64,000 nucleotides of DNA from Kappaphycus alvarezii (GCA_002205965.3 NADL03000604.1:1116001-1180000); one strand, 5' to 3'. Counted from the first letter of the stretch, positions 48,961 to 61,729 are shown. Numbers and translations are program-made. Notes: generated from the letters alone by a model not told the origin.

Positions 48961-49899
48961 CAGAAGCCCGTTTCACGTTGAGTTTGAGATGAGGCGCATA
49001 TGCGCTTTCCAAACGGCACCCTCCAAAACAGCCCATGCTCCCCTGCACTTTTGGTTTTCAGTGACAGCACAGAGTCCACAGCCAACAACTGGCCTACAGG
49101 CTTCAGCGATGATGGAAACCTCCACCTCATCTACAGTGTCCAATCTACGAATTTGTACAGTACAAATGGAAATTCCAAGCCTTGTATATTACGGGAATAG
49201 TCTGGCCAATTAAGGGGAAGACTAGAGGACAGTCTTTACCGACAAGTTCGGCAGAGGAAGAGGAAACCAGCGCCCGCTTCAACCAACCAAACATTTACCC
49301 ATTTTTTTATATCTGGTCAGTTATTGTATGGATATGGCTATAATTGCATGCGACTGGCAGTGATAACGCAGTCAGCCCCAATCTGTAGGCATAAACACGC
49401 TAGGGCATACAATTATGGCCCGAAAGTCTAGCGACCCTAAGTACAGTCTTACGCCTGACATAACTGACTACAGTATATGGTGAAGAAATAATCTAAAGTG
49501 CCGTTTTTGCAGTCTATTTCGAGGACAGAGACAAATATTATGGTGTTGAACAAAATTAGAAGAACCAATTATCTAGCTCACAAACATTCAGAGAGGAAAT
49601 AAAAGATAAATAAAAAGGCCTGATGCGCCATTCTGCATACCGTATTGGAGCAGAGTCTCTAGAAGAAATTACTGACGCAATATTAAGGACCAAAATAGTA
49701 GTCCACAACTTGTCGAAGCTCGGAGACAATTAGGGAATGCGCTAAGAAGAAACCTCTATCAGACTTTGCTGAAAGAAGTTATCAAGCCAAAATAGATAGA
49801 AAATCGCGACGTCCTGTTTGAATGAAGGCAGAAGAACCTCTGAAAAAAGACAAAGAAAGCTTTTGACTACAAAAAAAATGCAGGAGTACACTATTAATC

Positions 49900-50790
49900 A
49901 CAATTACGTACAGTGCACAAACAAGTGACACAGTTTTTGAAAACAAAAATGCACCCGACTACACTAAGGCGATGGAAAACAAGGGAAACCGGAAAGAATT
50001 TATGGAAGGTTACAATGTGCTTATCTTTCGAGTGGCAGAGCAGATTGAAAAATGCTGGAGACACGTTTTTGAGGAACTGGAACAGAGTTCTACCCCCAGC
50101 ACTGTGTGTCTTTTGTGTAGTACCAGTTCATGACTCATAAAGAATTCATCAATACTCTCGCTATGAAATGTAGACGGAAACAGGACCGCAAAGATTGACC
50201 GGTTGAGAAGGTAGTTTAAAGTTCAGCAAAATGGTCTATGTTTGCCTATTTTGATGAGAAGTAGATTGAGAAAGACAAGCCAAACGGTTTGGTTGTGACA
50301 AAGCAAAAAATTAAGAAGGCGAAACAAACTTTCGGTAAAAGGCAGAACGGGAGAGAGATATTAAGTTTTACTCAGCATTTCAGGGGAATAAAAAATTGGT
50401 CATATTAGATGGATTACATAATGCCGCAGCGTATTTGCACACGTCACAAGAAAGAATAATGAAATTTTATAGATGATTTATTGGTTTTATGGTGTTTTAT
50501 GCAAGACAGTGCCCCACATGTTAGAATTATTGTCGTCAGGACATGACATGCGGATGAGAAAATGAATTTTATTTGGTTGTCCGGGTACTCAACTGATTTT
50601 AGCGATTTAAAACATATGGGGAATACTTAATCGACGCATCGACAATGACGGCAGACAGTTCGAAACTTTTGATTCTCTCATCAAGCCGGTGAAGCAATTG
50701 CGGGCTCAAATGGGGGTATAGATTCTATCCTCGCTCATTGACTCAATTCTCCGGAGGTGCAAAGTGGTCCCCAGAAAGAAAAGTGTAATT
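49900..50790 (+). pseudogene. Tc1/mariner-type transposase, inactive
   Basis: A single frame carries the catalytic blocks of a Tc1-like DDE transposase with several in-frame stops. AYFDEK has the first Asp at 50253-50255. MQDSAPHVRIIV has the second Asp at 50505-50507. WLSGYSTDFSDLKHMG stands where SPDLNPIENxWG is expected. The third acidic residue, 34 residues after the second Asp, is Lys (50610-50612), so the DD34E triad is broken by one codon. The upstream frame 49913-50140 is basic and may be the helix-turn-helix region. Terminal inverted repeats were not found by eye. Confidence 0.7.
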
Positions 50791-50799
50791 CTTCCAAAC

Positions 50800-53090
50800 T
50801 AAACACAAATTAACTCGAAATTTACTCCTCAAGGGGCATTCATTCCCCGGATCTGCAAAAATTTGGGAGATGAGAAAATTACGGAGCAGAGTTCACAAAA
50901 GTATATAAGTATCGTAAGAAGCACGAAATTATAAACACCGAGGCTGTGAGGACATGTGTCACTATTCAGTTGCTTTTACTGAGTTGTGAAGGTCTGAAAA
51001 TGGGCCGAAAGTTTTCTACGTTGATCTATAGAAATTTAGAAATTATCATTATATCTAAATAAATAACACACGCAAGAATGTTATGAGCGCTAGGCAGAAA
51101 ATATCTGGATCTTGAGATCTACTCAAGATGCTATGCAATGTAACACTGCAGCGCCAATATTTAATTTCCATGCTGGGATGTTCACTACTGCTTTAATTTG
51201 GACTTCAACGCAGAGAATGGGTTTTGAGAGCTCCGTCTGTCGGAAATTCGGAAGTAAGCTCTTCAAATGTGAGTGCCAGCGAAAGGACTTCTTTGACAAT
51301 TCTGTGCATAATATTCGGTTTAGAATCCAAAATCTTTACTAATGTTTGCAACAAAATGAAGCGAAACTCCCCAGCGTCTTCTAACCGAGTTTTTCCCATG
51401 TTGTTTTCTTTTTTTACATCCTTGCTTTGCTTTTTTCAACCCTTGAATGAATATGGTAATGCTATGTTCTCCAGGTATTTCATTCCTTCATGGATACTTC
51501 AATCGAATAAATTCTAAAGCGACTGGTACTCATATTCTTAACCTTAGCTGCTGCTTCTTTCATGAAAAACGTACCATTATTTTACTCACATCGATGCAAA
51601 AATATATTTCTTAACGTTCCTTTACAACATGGAATTTAACTGGAAATACTTTATGGAGTGAAGTCGGAAATGATCTCCAGTTCAATCTCAGAAGGAATTT
51701 TGGTATTAATCATGTTATTGGTAGTACAATTGGCAATAACAAAAACATTCTAAATGCGGTCCGTGCAACCCAATAAATATTTATAGAGCTTTTCGCTCAC
51801 CGGAATTAATTATAATGTCTCCGAAGAGAATTTTACTCTCATGTCGTCTTTTTTAAACAATATAAATCGCATCAATGCCTCTTTTTAAGGTCCAGAAAGG
51901 TTATTTTATTCATTTTCATCCATATTTTGGTCCCCACAGAGCATTCGTTCTATATTAGCGAACAAATTACCTCTGTCCTCTGCTATTCTCCGTTTTAGCT
52001 TTCAGAGTCTCGCTTTAGCCCATATTTTGACCCTACCATTTTATTGTTATATGATATTTTTTCTGCATCTACAATGGTAAAGTCAGTAAGCAATTATTCA
52101 GTAAACTCATCATTGGACTTATCTACTGCCTCAATACTTTTTTGTCCGTCGCTTTATATCTCCCTCCTATTCGTTTTATAGTAGTTCACCGCACTAGATT
52201 TTGTTGAACTGCCCTCCAGAAAAATTAAAGCATTTGACGTTACATTACCCATCGAAAGCAAGAGTGCATTAAAGCTCATAAACTCTTCAATGAAGGCATA
52301 TCTTGCAATCCATATGTATAAGGGAATAGCCATTTTTGAAGCTTTGGTACATTTCTCTTTAAATGATTCATCACAGCTGTAGAGTTAGATACACCCCAAA
52401 GCTGTTGAATATTTCAAATTAGTCACCGAAAGTAGTGATTTACCTCTTTGTTCATTACGATACCTTGTGAAATGCATTATCGTTAATGAAAAAATGCGCT
52501 TCAAGAACATGTTTTCCTAGTTTGTTCTGTGAATGTAACAGACCTTTCATACTAATTCCATTATGTTTAAAACAGTGTAATGTCATCACTAGTAAAAATT
52601 CATTTTGATAACGTCGAGGGTCATCGTAAGGACAAAAACGTAGTAACAGTGGATAGCTCTAGTCTCAAACGGGCAAGCACAACATCAAATGAAGAAAAAA
52701 AACTACAACATCATGTTTCATGTCGTTGCTCAGGGAGTGATCTCATAATGAAATGCCGGTTTCGAAAGAGTTCTTCGTATCTCTTTTCTGCTGTATACCA
52801 ATAGTAGAAGCATTTTATCTATAGAGAACAGCATTTTGATGCAACGAAATTCCATTTTACCAATGAAACTATTTTTTTCCCTGGACCTCATGGCCTTAAA
52901 CTTTATTTTACAGTCCATGAGTAGAACTCTTTGTTCTCCTTGAGCTTCTTCTCTCACCTGAGTAAATATCCGAGATATCTGCTTTCATTTATTTGTTTAT
53001 GAAATACCATAAAGAAACAACTTCTTGGAAATAGAGTATTCACAGCTGCTGTATCTGAGCACGATTCAGTAATGTCCTCTCTACGTTCTT
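50800..53090. other. No recognisable gene
   Basis: AT-rich, with short frames only (64-97 codons at 51112-51517; 74-75 codons at 52580-52957). No motif was recognised. Confidence 0.35.
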
Positions 53091-53099
53091 TAGAATATA

Positions 53100-53720
53100 A
53101 AAAAGGGACATGAAGGTTTCGCGGGAGGTATATATCTGTCAGGCACCCTCGCCTATGGCTACAGAACTAGTTTCAAGCGAATTACATATCATGGAATGCA
53201 TCCCTGCCAGTTACTATGTGTTCTAGATAAGTGGGGTTTAGGAACTCTTTCAGCAAAGTAAATTTGGTTCAGAAAATGCTGCAGCCCTTTACTTTCCAGT
53301 GCTTCATTTTGAAAAACGTTTCGAGCTGTCTTGATGCCATCATGAACCGAAGTTACAAAAACGTAATCTACAGCTGCTTTCTGCTTCTGCTGTGTGAGTG
53401 TCATCATTTCAAAAAATTCAGGCCTTCCCAACTGATTTATATCATTTGCACTACCTCTCGTATTTTCATTTTGTCCGCTTCGTCGGCACTATCGAAATAT
53501 TAATTCAACTGAACTCTTTCGCACAACTGTAGGGAAGCTTTCCCATTTTCATCTATCTTGATACTTTTCGAACTACATGTGCACGAAAAATTTTTATTTT
53601 TCTCGGTCATGAATAAGAATTTCAAATAATTTCTTCTACTTTCATTGAAACAGCGCTTCAATGTACTTTTTGAAAAATTTATGCTACCATGGAACAGAAC
53701 AGTAATGAGCCCCATTATTT
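53100..53720 (-). pseudogene. Possible Ty1/copia RNase H remnant (tentative)
   Basis: In minus-strand order the translation gives INFSKSTLKRCFNESRRNYL, then FDSADEADK, then MTLTQQKQKAAVDYVFVTSV. These fall where copia elements have 'FAVs.LSRF...P...HW', 'YsDADWAGD' and 'TVALSSTEAEYvA'. NWQGCI follows in the position of the DNQGAI block. Each match is weak and the frame is broken, but the order is right. It could also be chance. Confidence 0.28.
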
Positions 53721-53729
53721 CTGTGAAGA

Positions 53730-55050
53730 CTGAAAAATGCAGGTGGCAGATACACCTACTAGTCTTTTCCGTGCACCTGTTTCATTTTTCGATTCAATCT
53801 GTATGACAATGGTTTCTCTATAAAGTCCAGTACTTTGAAATTAGTCGCACCCCATTTTAGAGTCACTACCATAGTTAAATTTACTACTGTGCCTCCCTCA
53901 TTACTATGAAAGCTCAAGTAATAAAAATTTTGATTGTATGTCCTCAACATACAAACCGAGCACTTGAACAGAACAAACTGAATAAACAGGCTTTTTGAAA
54001 GTAGAATATTTATGACATGTTGCTATTAATCAATTGCAAGGCAGATATATGATACACTTCAAAATATGGCCCTGGAAGGCACCATTATTACGGTTCCTGG
54101 ATGACTGAATAAACTCCACAGTAGCCTTTGCTGACTGAATTGCTTTGATGTTCAGGGAAAGTGCGTAGTTCTACAGAACGTAAAACTTTCCCTGAACGAA
54201 TCATCTGTCTCATCGTCATTTTGCTAATCTCTCAGTAGAATGTGATCATTCTTCATCTAACTCTGCATAAAGACCGGCTTTGACGGAGCAGATATCGCTA
54301 CCTTTCCTGCTTGACTTGATTTGATCAACAAGCGCAAAATTTTATGCTCTTATCCTTGAAACTTTCCTCCTCCTCCGAAAATGCATGTACAAAACAAATC
54401 CATCTGCAGATATCAGTACTGGGGCATTAACTCACATACAATGTTCGATTAGTTCTTGAATATGTTTCCTTTTGATACTGCAAAGATCGATAACATTTGT
54501 ATCTTTATTAGTAGTCGACAGTGAACAGCGTAACTCGAACCGAGAAACATTAAAAGCGATGCGGAGGTCTCTGGGAGCATCAATATTCATTTGGATCATA
54601 TGGCGTTGTAAGCTGTTCGTGCTAGTACCTTCTTCGGTCTGATTTATTCTAATTTTATGCCTGATATTGAATCTTGCGGTTTTCGGTCAAGCTTTACTCG
54701 GCTTTTTATTGTCTTTCGATCTAGGACCGTCCTTCAGTATAAGTACACGGAAAGACTATTGTCGTCATATCGGACAAGTTCGAGATTTAGCAGAGAGTCG
54801 TTGATGATCGGAAACTGTCACTATAATTGACATGACCATGTGTGTCAAGCCTTTCTGATGCTAGCGAGCCAATGGCTATCCCCGATAGCACCTTGATCAT
54901 ATTTGGCACATTTTTCTTCATATAATGACAAAATTCTTTACCATTATATTATTTACATTACCTGTAGCGATATAAGTCTTTTGGAATCGTAAATATTTAC
55001 AAAAAATAGTCCATAAACATATAATTTCAGTACGTAGGTGCTTATTACCT
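53730..55050. other. No recognisable gene
   Basis: AT-rich with short frames and no motif. If the copia reading of 53.1-53.7 kb is right, its RT should lie here on the minus strand. I did not find a YxDD box. Confidence 0.3.
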
Positions 55051-55465
55051 TCAACTACACACAACTGCGGCTAAATAATGTGTCTTCGGGTACTGAAAGG
55101 ATAAAATATGGGAAAATTAAAATAAAATCGAGGTTATTCCGGAGAGGAGAAGGAGTTCGTACACTGAATTGCATTATGATTACCGGAAAGATTGTTTTAA
55201 TCTATCTTTACTGCGGTTAGAGATATATAAAAGAACAAAAAATTACAGAAGTTTTTTTATTAAAACAATTAGCCCTAAACTTTATCCACATATAAGGAAA
55301 TTGTACCCGTGTGATAATCGTGGCCAGTAGAAGCATGCACTGCGATCTCATACTGCATCTCTTGTATCTATCGGATCACTGTCATTATATGAGGACACAT
55401 TTGTGTCCTAATCTCTGCAGGGGACATATTTCATATGAAAACATTTGTCCCCATATGAGGGCACA
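55050..55465 (+). repeat. Dispersed repeat, copy 2 with CATATGAGG words
   Basis: AACTACACACAACTGCGGCTA ... GGTACTGAAAGGATAAAAT at 55052-55110 and AGCCCTAAACTTTATCCACA at 55271-55290 match copy 1 at 45610-45860. Three ATATGAGG/CATATGA words follow to 55460. Confidence 0.5.
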
Positions 55466-55780
55466 TTTTTTAGGACAATGGCTCGATAAAGACAAGAAAA
55501 TTTGTATGGAAAAAAAGTTTCCAATGTCCACAATTATCATACCGTATTTATTTTTGATTATTTTTGTCGATAAAAGGACATCGATTTTGCGGCATATATT
55601 GGACCCTCCAATACACATATCTGCCGTCTCTCTTCGGTAATGAGTAAACCACTTCAAAATACTCCTGTTTCATTCTGATACAGTAACTAAAAAAAGAACT
55701 CTACTTTACTGCTGATTTACAGTATAGTTGTTGTCAGGCGCTCTGTAATGCGGACTATAGTACCGCAGTCGTGCTACATC

Positions 55781-55815
55781 TATAAAGCCCGGCGCTATTT
55801 TTCTACATTCTCGTT
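55781..55815 (+). promoter_or_regulatory. TATA-bearing promoter-like site, possible LTR
   Basis: TATAAAGCCCGGCGC followed by TTCTACATTCTC, matching the site at 45233. It lies 330 bp after the CATATGAGG words of copy 2. The order (repeat body, CATATGAGG, TATA) suggests a U3 region. Confidence 0.35.
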
Positions 55816-56597
55816 GTAATGGAGATCATAACAGATAACAATTGCAGCGTGCCATAGAAGTTGCGCTGTTGAGGTGTTCAGCCTCAACCCCTCCTTGATA
55901 AGATCAAACCTTCTTTTCCTCTATCGACTCCCCTATCAACTCCCGTATCTATCCTTTACGCACGTTTCTATCAAAAGCTATCGCTTTCAAACGAGTGCAG
56001 TAGTGTCCAACGTAGACATTAAATACGATATTTACCTGTTTTCCGTCAGAAGTTCTCCAAATTCTTCGAGCAAAGCCCTACAAACGTATTTGTTTTCCTC
56101 TTTGCGAAGAAAACCCTCGAAAAGAGCAATAAAGCATTTCTATTTGTTCGCATGATTTTAAAAAATTTTCCCGTGACCGGAAAATTTCATTTCCAAATTT
56201 TTTCTTGCCTTAAGCCATTTAACACTGCTTCTTTATCTCCCCAAGCCCATTGACAATTATTTGATTACTTTAGAGCACAAGGAATTTATTTTTGAATCAA
56301 TAAAGCACCCCAAATTTCCCCTTATGTGTCATGTACTAAGTACTTGTAATTTTTTCTACCCAGAAATGCGAAAAAGATCATAAGATGTGGAATATTTAGG
56401 CAAATCGAAAAATGTTTTCATCAAATTTAGCGTTAAAACAAGACGAAAAAGTTTAGTACCAACTTTTTTGAACATGGTTCTCAGCCATCTTTTTCATGTT
56501 TCCCAATTTCCCTACATCTTCTATATACTGTACAGAGTGCTAAATAGGAATCAGAAAACCAAAAAATAAGGGGTTGGGCGATAATGTAACCAAAAGA

Positions 56598-57260
56598 CTA
56601 TTTACCCAGGTGCCTGGCTAAAAATGGACAATTAGTGAGTAGATTCTGCATACCCATTCCATCTAAGAAACTTAATGGCTTCCGAAAGTTTGGATATTCT
56701 AATGCGAAATACCATAAGTACGCGCAAAATGATAAATGAGCCAAGTACTTTGGAGACGGTGTAGATGCAGTGGAGACATAAAATTGCAAAGTCAAATACT
56801 TTTCCGAACCAACTTTTGCATCTAAAAATGCAACCAAGCACTTAGGGACAGAGTTGTAAAGATTTTTGATAGTCTCTATACCAATAGAAGCCCATGTTTC
56901 ATTGACGTCCATGCGAAGATCTCTAACGGACCAATGCTTACAAAGTCCATAAACACGCTGAACATGAATTTACCATAAGTTTTCAATGATGTTCAGGTCC
57001 GGTCTGTTACCAAGAAAGGGTAATTTAGAGACATCTTTATCTTTCATCAATTTCCTTATATGCAACGAGATATACACGGCTGCATTTCCTTGCTCTTAGA
57101 TCCACTCTAACCAAAACTAACAGCTTACAACAGCTTCAATTATGACCAGAATAAACTTCAATATATTCCTGAATTCATTTTGCCCCATACTACTGTATGT
57201 GGACAAATGAATTCAGGCACAAATATGAAACTCCTGGATTGAAATTACCCCTAGATCATT
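56598..57260 (-). pseudogene. Tc1/mariner-type transposase, inactive
   Basis: On the minus strand the catalytic end of a Tc1-like transposase is clear. EQGNAAVYISLHIRKLM is followed by VSKLPFLGNRPDLNIIENLW and then DVNETWASIGIETIKNLYNS with VPKCLVAFLDAK. The last matches the C-terminal 'SmPrRl.a.i.akG' block. The final Glu is intact (56982-56984), but the second Asp of QDNA is Gly (codon 57087-57089), 34 residues before the Glu. A stop follows IIENLW. It is not the same copy as the plus-strand one at 50 kb, which has the opposite lesion. Confidence 0.72.
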
Positions 57261-57264
57261 ATTA

Positions 57265-57930
57265 ATTCACTCCTCATTAGTTAACGCGAAATGGTTTTCT
57301 TCTCTTTCCTAATATCGTGCCAGTGGCTCGCAAAACCATCCAGGCCGTTGAAAAAGGACTTTCAGTCTCTAAAAGATACTGGTTTCAACTGTTATTAGTC
57401 CCAAATTCGAAGATTGTTTTGCGAAAAAAAGGCACGCAATTTTTTGACTTTGTAGCATTTACGGTACCGCGTTCATTTGTTAATACTTGAAGGTAGCTCA
57501 TTCGGACAGAAGCTGTTGCACGCGTCAGACTATTTCAGAGATATTAATCTAATACCCAGCTTCCTCGCACTGTTTTAATTTTTCTAGGCGTTGCAGAGGA
57601 GATGGCCGTGAGCAGACTCAGCGACTTTTCGGCACTTTTAGACTTTTTTGAGTTCATTATGGAGCCTATTTGAGATCAAATAGCTCTCAAGTGTGCCTTT
57701 GGAAAGATTTAAGGATGCGAATATCGCACGAATGGACATTTTTGGTTCCGGAAAAGTCATGAATTCTGCATTTCTCAAACTCTGTTATAGAGGGTTCTCG
57801 TGGATATTTTGGAGGCTGTTGGGATGGGGGTGTCTTTCAAGGTTGGCAGCTGAACAATTTTATCGTTTAATTATAATATGTATGCTCTACAATGGCGGAA
57901 GTGTCCGGGTAAAATAGCTGGGTTGTATAC
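57265..57930. other. No recognisable gene
   Basis: It may hold the unrecognisable N-terminal part of the Tc1-like transposase. The plus frame 57693-57917 (74 codons) has no motif. Confidence 0.3.
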
Positions 57931-57934
57931 TGTT

Positions 57935-58000
57935 TCGTGTACGTTGACCATCCGGTTAGTTCCTAGCCCTATAGTCGGACTGCAGTGGAACCATAAAAAT
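57935..58000 (+). repeat. 3'-end fragment of the non-LTR family
   Basis: GTTGACCATCCGGTTAGTTC then CCTATAGTCGGACTGCAGTG matches the element end at 9320-9372 (GTGGACCACCCGGTTAGCTC then AATATAGTCGAATCCTGCAG). The stop of the ORF (TAG) is conserved in the match. Confidence 0.5.
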
Positions 58001-58776
58001 AATACTTTTCTGCATTAGTATCGGGGGTTCGGTGCAGGAACCGACTATGTTGCTAGCTAAGTGAAACTATCTTTTATAATATATGAAGTAAAGATGATTA
58101 CACAAAGTGAACGTGATCATTTTTAATGTTTCGCGCCAAATTTCTTCGATTTTCGGGTACATGTTTATTGTTTGGCGAAACCGGGTCTTTATTCTAATTT
58201 CCGAAGGCCGTTGGCTTCCATTGACGCTAATTTTTCCATAAGACAGTATAATAAGGGTATTCACACTAGCTGTTGGGAAAAGTTGGGAAAATTTCCGGTC
58301 TTGTAATTGGCATGATTCCGGCTTTCAGCGGGCTCTTTATGTCGGAAATTCCCAAGTCCGTTTCTTTGACACTTTGCTGTAAGCCGTCCGTTCTGGGCAG
58401 TGTATAGGCTTACCAAATTAACGGCGCATTTGTCCGTAACTGTCCTGCGATCCATGAAGAACAAGGAACTATACGCAGATTTAGGAGCTTAGGGGCTCCC
58501 AGGTGCTCGCGGAGAGGGCGTGGGAACTGGGAGCAGGATTACGGGGGTGCTGATTGGGAGAGAGACGGTTGTTCCCCGAAAAGGGCGGGTATTCCAAAAA
58601 AAAGGTCATCTGGCAAGCTACATGAGGCCCCTGAGTTGAGAGTGATCGGTACCGCCCAGGGGCACTTAAAGGAGAGGGACCCACAACCCAATGCCCAAAT
58701 TGCTCGGCAGATAAGTCGTTCTTGTAAAAACAGGACAAGCCATACCTTACATTTTCGCTGCATTTGCGTTATCTAA
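58001..58776. other. No recognisable gene; upstream of the Myb-like ORF
   Basis: Composition shifts to higher GC from about 58450, at the edge of the Harbinger-type material. Minus-strand frames at 58481-58763 are antisense low-complexity readings without a motif. Confidence 0.3.
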
Positions 58777-61007
58777 ATGCCTCGCGGACGCAAGATTGCC
58801 CGAACCTCTCCCAAGCCGCCGAATAATTCCGGTAAATCTCAAGCAGTGTTTGTACCAACTGCACAACCATCGAAAATCACCCAACCGTTCCGGCAAATGC
58901 CGTCCCGGCCTGTCTTGTGAGGTTTCCCTCGGATAAAGAACATGTAACCAAAGCAATCCTTGGCACGCCTTCAATAGCACCCACACACGCCGCCCCGGCC
59001 TATTTCGATCCAGCATCTTCTATTTCGACACAAATTGCTCCGATATTCTCTACTTTGACACCTATCAATCCAAATAAAGTACCTCAAGCAACTACTGCTC
59101 CGGCCCTTGCCGTTCCGTTGCCTGCCCCTCCGGCTCCTGCTGCACGGAATGCGAATCCATCGTTACGAATTGCACCGGGTACAAGTATTCCAACTAATTC
59201 CTCCTTGATTCCCGTAACTCCGGCTCCCGTATTACAAAAATGTACTGCTGTACCTCCCCGAATGAATCCTAAAGAAGGCTGGAGCTCCGTCAAAATCCTT
59301 CCTCAACAAGGCTTTATGTGTACTAGACTTGCTCCACCAAACGCACCCTCTAAACCTTGTATCCCTAATTCAAGCTCCGCTTCGGGTAGTGTTGGGACGG
59401 TTAACAACACAAAAGTTTACGAGTGGTACAGGGACGTTCTGGAAGAGAACCTGCAAAAGAGCGCTGAAGAACGCGAGCGCCGTTGGAAGGAAATTGATGA
59501 TACCAAAAAAAAGAAAATCAGAACGCATACGCAAACTAAAGGAATCCCAATCCAATAGGAGCGCAGGGGTTCAGATTTCCTCTCCCTTTACACCTGCTGC
59601 CGGAACCAATGGTAGGTGCCGACACCCAAACCGCCGAGTGTTCGGCAGCGTGAAGGAAACCGCACAGAAAACACGAAAGAGTCGGGGTGCAAAGGGGAAA
59701 GGAAAGAAAAGGAATGTGGAGAGAGTAGAATGCAGGTGGAAAATCACTGATGAAGAGTTGCTTATTGAGTACTTTCAGAATAATTACGCCGACTTTAGGA
59801 AGATGCCAAAGCTCTTCTTTTCAAAGAAGGCTGCTGTTTGTCTCAACCCAGATATTGAGAAGAGAGGCTTAAAGAAGCCGTTTTATGTTGAATTTGAACA
59901 GGTCTACAACAAGCAAAGGTGACTGTTGAAGCGTTATAAGGAGGTGATGGATAAGCACTCCGCACCAGGCGCTGGTCTTGAAGTTGGAGAAGGCAAATCG
60001 CTTCCTAATCATATTTCGAGGGAGTTTTACACTTTCCTGCACTGCATTCTTTCCTTAGGGACAAGAATGACATAAGTCTCCCCTGCTTTGGGGAAATTGG
60101 GGTGAATTATGCACAAATACCAGGCGATTCTGACTCTGATTCAGAACCCGGTGATCCAACCGGTGAGGTATCCACACCACACATTCCGAAGACTCCCACA
60201 ATGCCATCGCCCGAGCAATGGCAGGAGCAAACTTCCACCAGGACTGTTAAAAACCCATCAAACCAAGTTGGTAGTCACATTAAGCCACAGCAGACCGGCA
60301 ACTCCCTGTCCATGCTTGACCCATATACACCGCCATCATCTCCATCGCCTATCTCTCCTGATAGGACCTCCCCATCCAGCCCCATTGATGGAGAATTTGA
60401 CAACTCACTGCCCGGTGGAGATGGAAGAGAGAAAGGGGGGAATGACTTGCTTCAAACGCAAGGCACTCAGTTAGCGGTGGACGGGATGAACGGGGCTACT
60501 CTTTTAGGACCCGAGCCGAGCGAGCAATCTCCCGCCTCTGAAAAGAAGAAACTGAGCAGTTCCAGCAGGCTCTCCGCTATATCAAAGGTAGAGCAGAATT
60601 TGACTGCATTTAGCAGCTCGCATGAGGAGCTTTCGAGGGCTACAGTTGCTCACATGAAGGCGCAACGCACCCTCATTGAACGACAAGTGACACTGAAGAA
60701 AAAGGACGTTGTTTTAAAGGAGAATGATCTTAACATCAAGGAGAGTGACTACCAACTACGTAAGAAAACCGATTTGCTCAAAGAGTAAGGGGTGGAGATA
60801 TCTATGAAGCGACTTTCACTTGATTGAGAGGCTCTGCAAATGCGTAAGTCGGAGACACAGCATAAACTTGCGTTTACGAAACTGGAACATCTTCATAAGG
60901 CTGTTGAGCTCTGAAAGGAATCCGCAGACACCGTACAGGCATTTAGTGTCCTGCAACACGTCACGGAGACGCTGCAAGGCTCTGAACACAATTCGAAGTT
61001 GATATAA
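58777..61007 (+). pseudogene. Myb/SANT-like accessory protein of a PIF/Harbinger-type transposon, broken
   Basis: Starts ATG at 58777 with a basic, AT-hook-like PRGRKIAR and runs about 740 codons through several breaks. An Ala/Pro/Thr-rich region comes first, then a helical charged stretch (EERERRWKEIDDTKKK). A Myb/SANT-like trihelix follows at about 59725-60050 (CRWKITDEELLIEYFQNNYA, FFSKKAA, then LLKRYKEVM). An acidic Ser/Pro linker (SDSDSEPGD) and a coiled coil at about 60600-60960 complete it. Frame changes lie near 58905, at the A8 run at about 59505, and near 60056. Stops interrupt at 59921, 60786 and twice after 60820. Such Myb-like proteins help Harbinger transposases bind DNA. A transposase of that class lies downstream on the other strand. 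Confidence 0.62.
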
Positions 61008-61221
61008 AACCCGGCTACTGCCTGAAATTTGTTTATTACAGTTGTACTCAAAAGAATAACTAAAGTACTATAATCTATCATTCAGGAGACCAGATGGGTA
61101 TTTTCAAGGCAGAAAACGCATAAGCAGTCGCTTTGAATTGTGAGTAGCACATTGCGTAGACGGCAATCATTGCATGTGTCACTGAACGTGACCGCACGCG
61201 ACGCTATAAAAGTAAAGTCTA

Positions 61222-61725
61222 GCATTCGTTTCCCAACTGTGATCGGAGGTTCTCGAGGGCGCGTTCGCTGCCCATTTGAGCTTCCCGGTTACCAAGTGGG
61301 CGCATTGCTTCAACATAAAAGTCCGTGTTTATTAATCTTCTGAGCAAATTCACTTGCTTACGCAACTTCGGCATCCTTCTTCGCGTCCCGTTTGCATCTT
61401 CCTCCTGGGTTTCATACCGCCAAACATGCCAGTATTGCTCCCATAGCCATTGTACCTTCCCGTTCTAGTCTCCAAACTTTAACGTACTCTCCCGCCAGAA
61501 GGCTTCGACGTAGTCCTGAATAGGTTCCCGAATTATATCTCCAGGACTGTTTCTCTTCCAGATGTTATTCAACGGATTGTTGAGGGCAATGGCGTTGACT
61601 CTTGTTTGAAACCAAGAATTCTGTTTGCTTGACAATGTGCGCAGAATTTGTCTCGTCCGACTTTTGATTGTTCGGCGTTTCTTTGGTGAAAGGTTCTTAA
61701 ATATGCCCAGCCTATGTCCTAGCAC
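61222..61725 (-). pseudogene. Unrecognised coding remnant with one stop
   Basis: The minus strand reads about 167 codons through a single TAG at 61467-61469 and ends in TAG at 61222. The product is rich in Arg, Lys and Trp: RRTIKSRTRQILRTLSSKQN at the front, NIWKRNSPGD, AFWRESTLKFGD, VQWLWEQYWHVWRYE, and a likely coiled C-terminus (LRKQVNLLRRLINTDFYVEA). This density of Trp and charge is not random translation. It sits between the Myb-like gene and the Harbinger transposase and may be a further transposon protein or a host remnant. I cannot assign a family. Confidence 0.45.
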
Positions 61726-61729
61726 TCCA

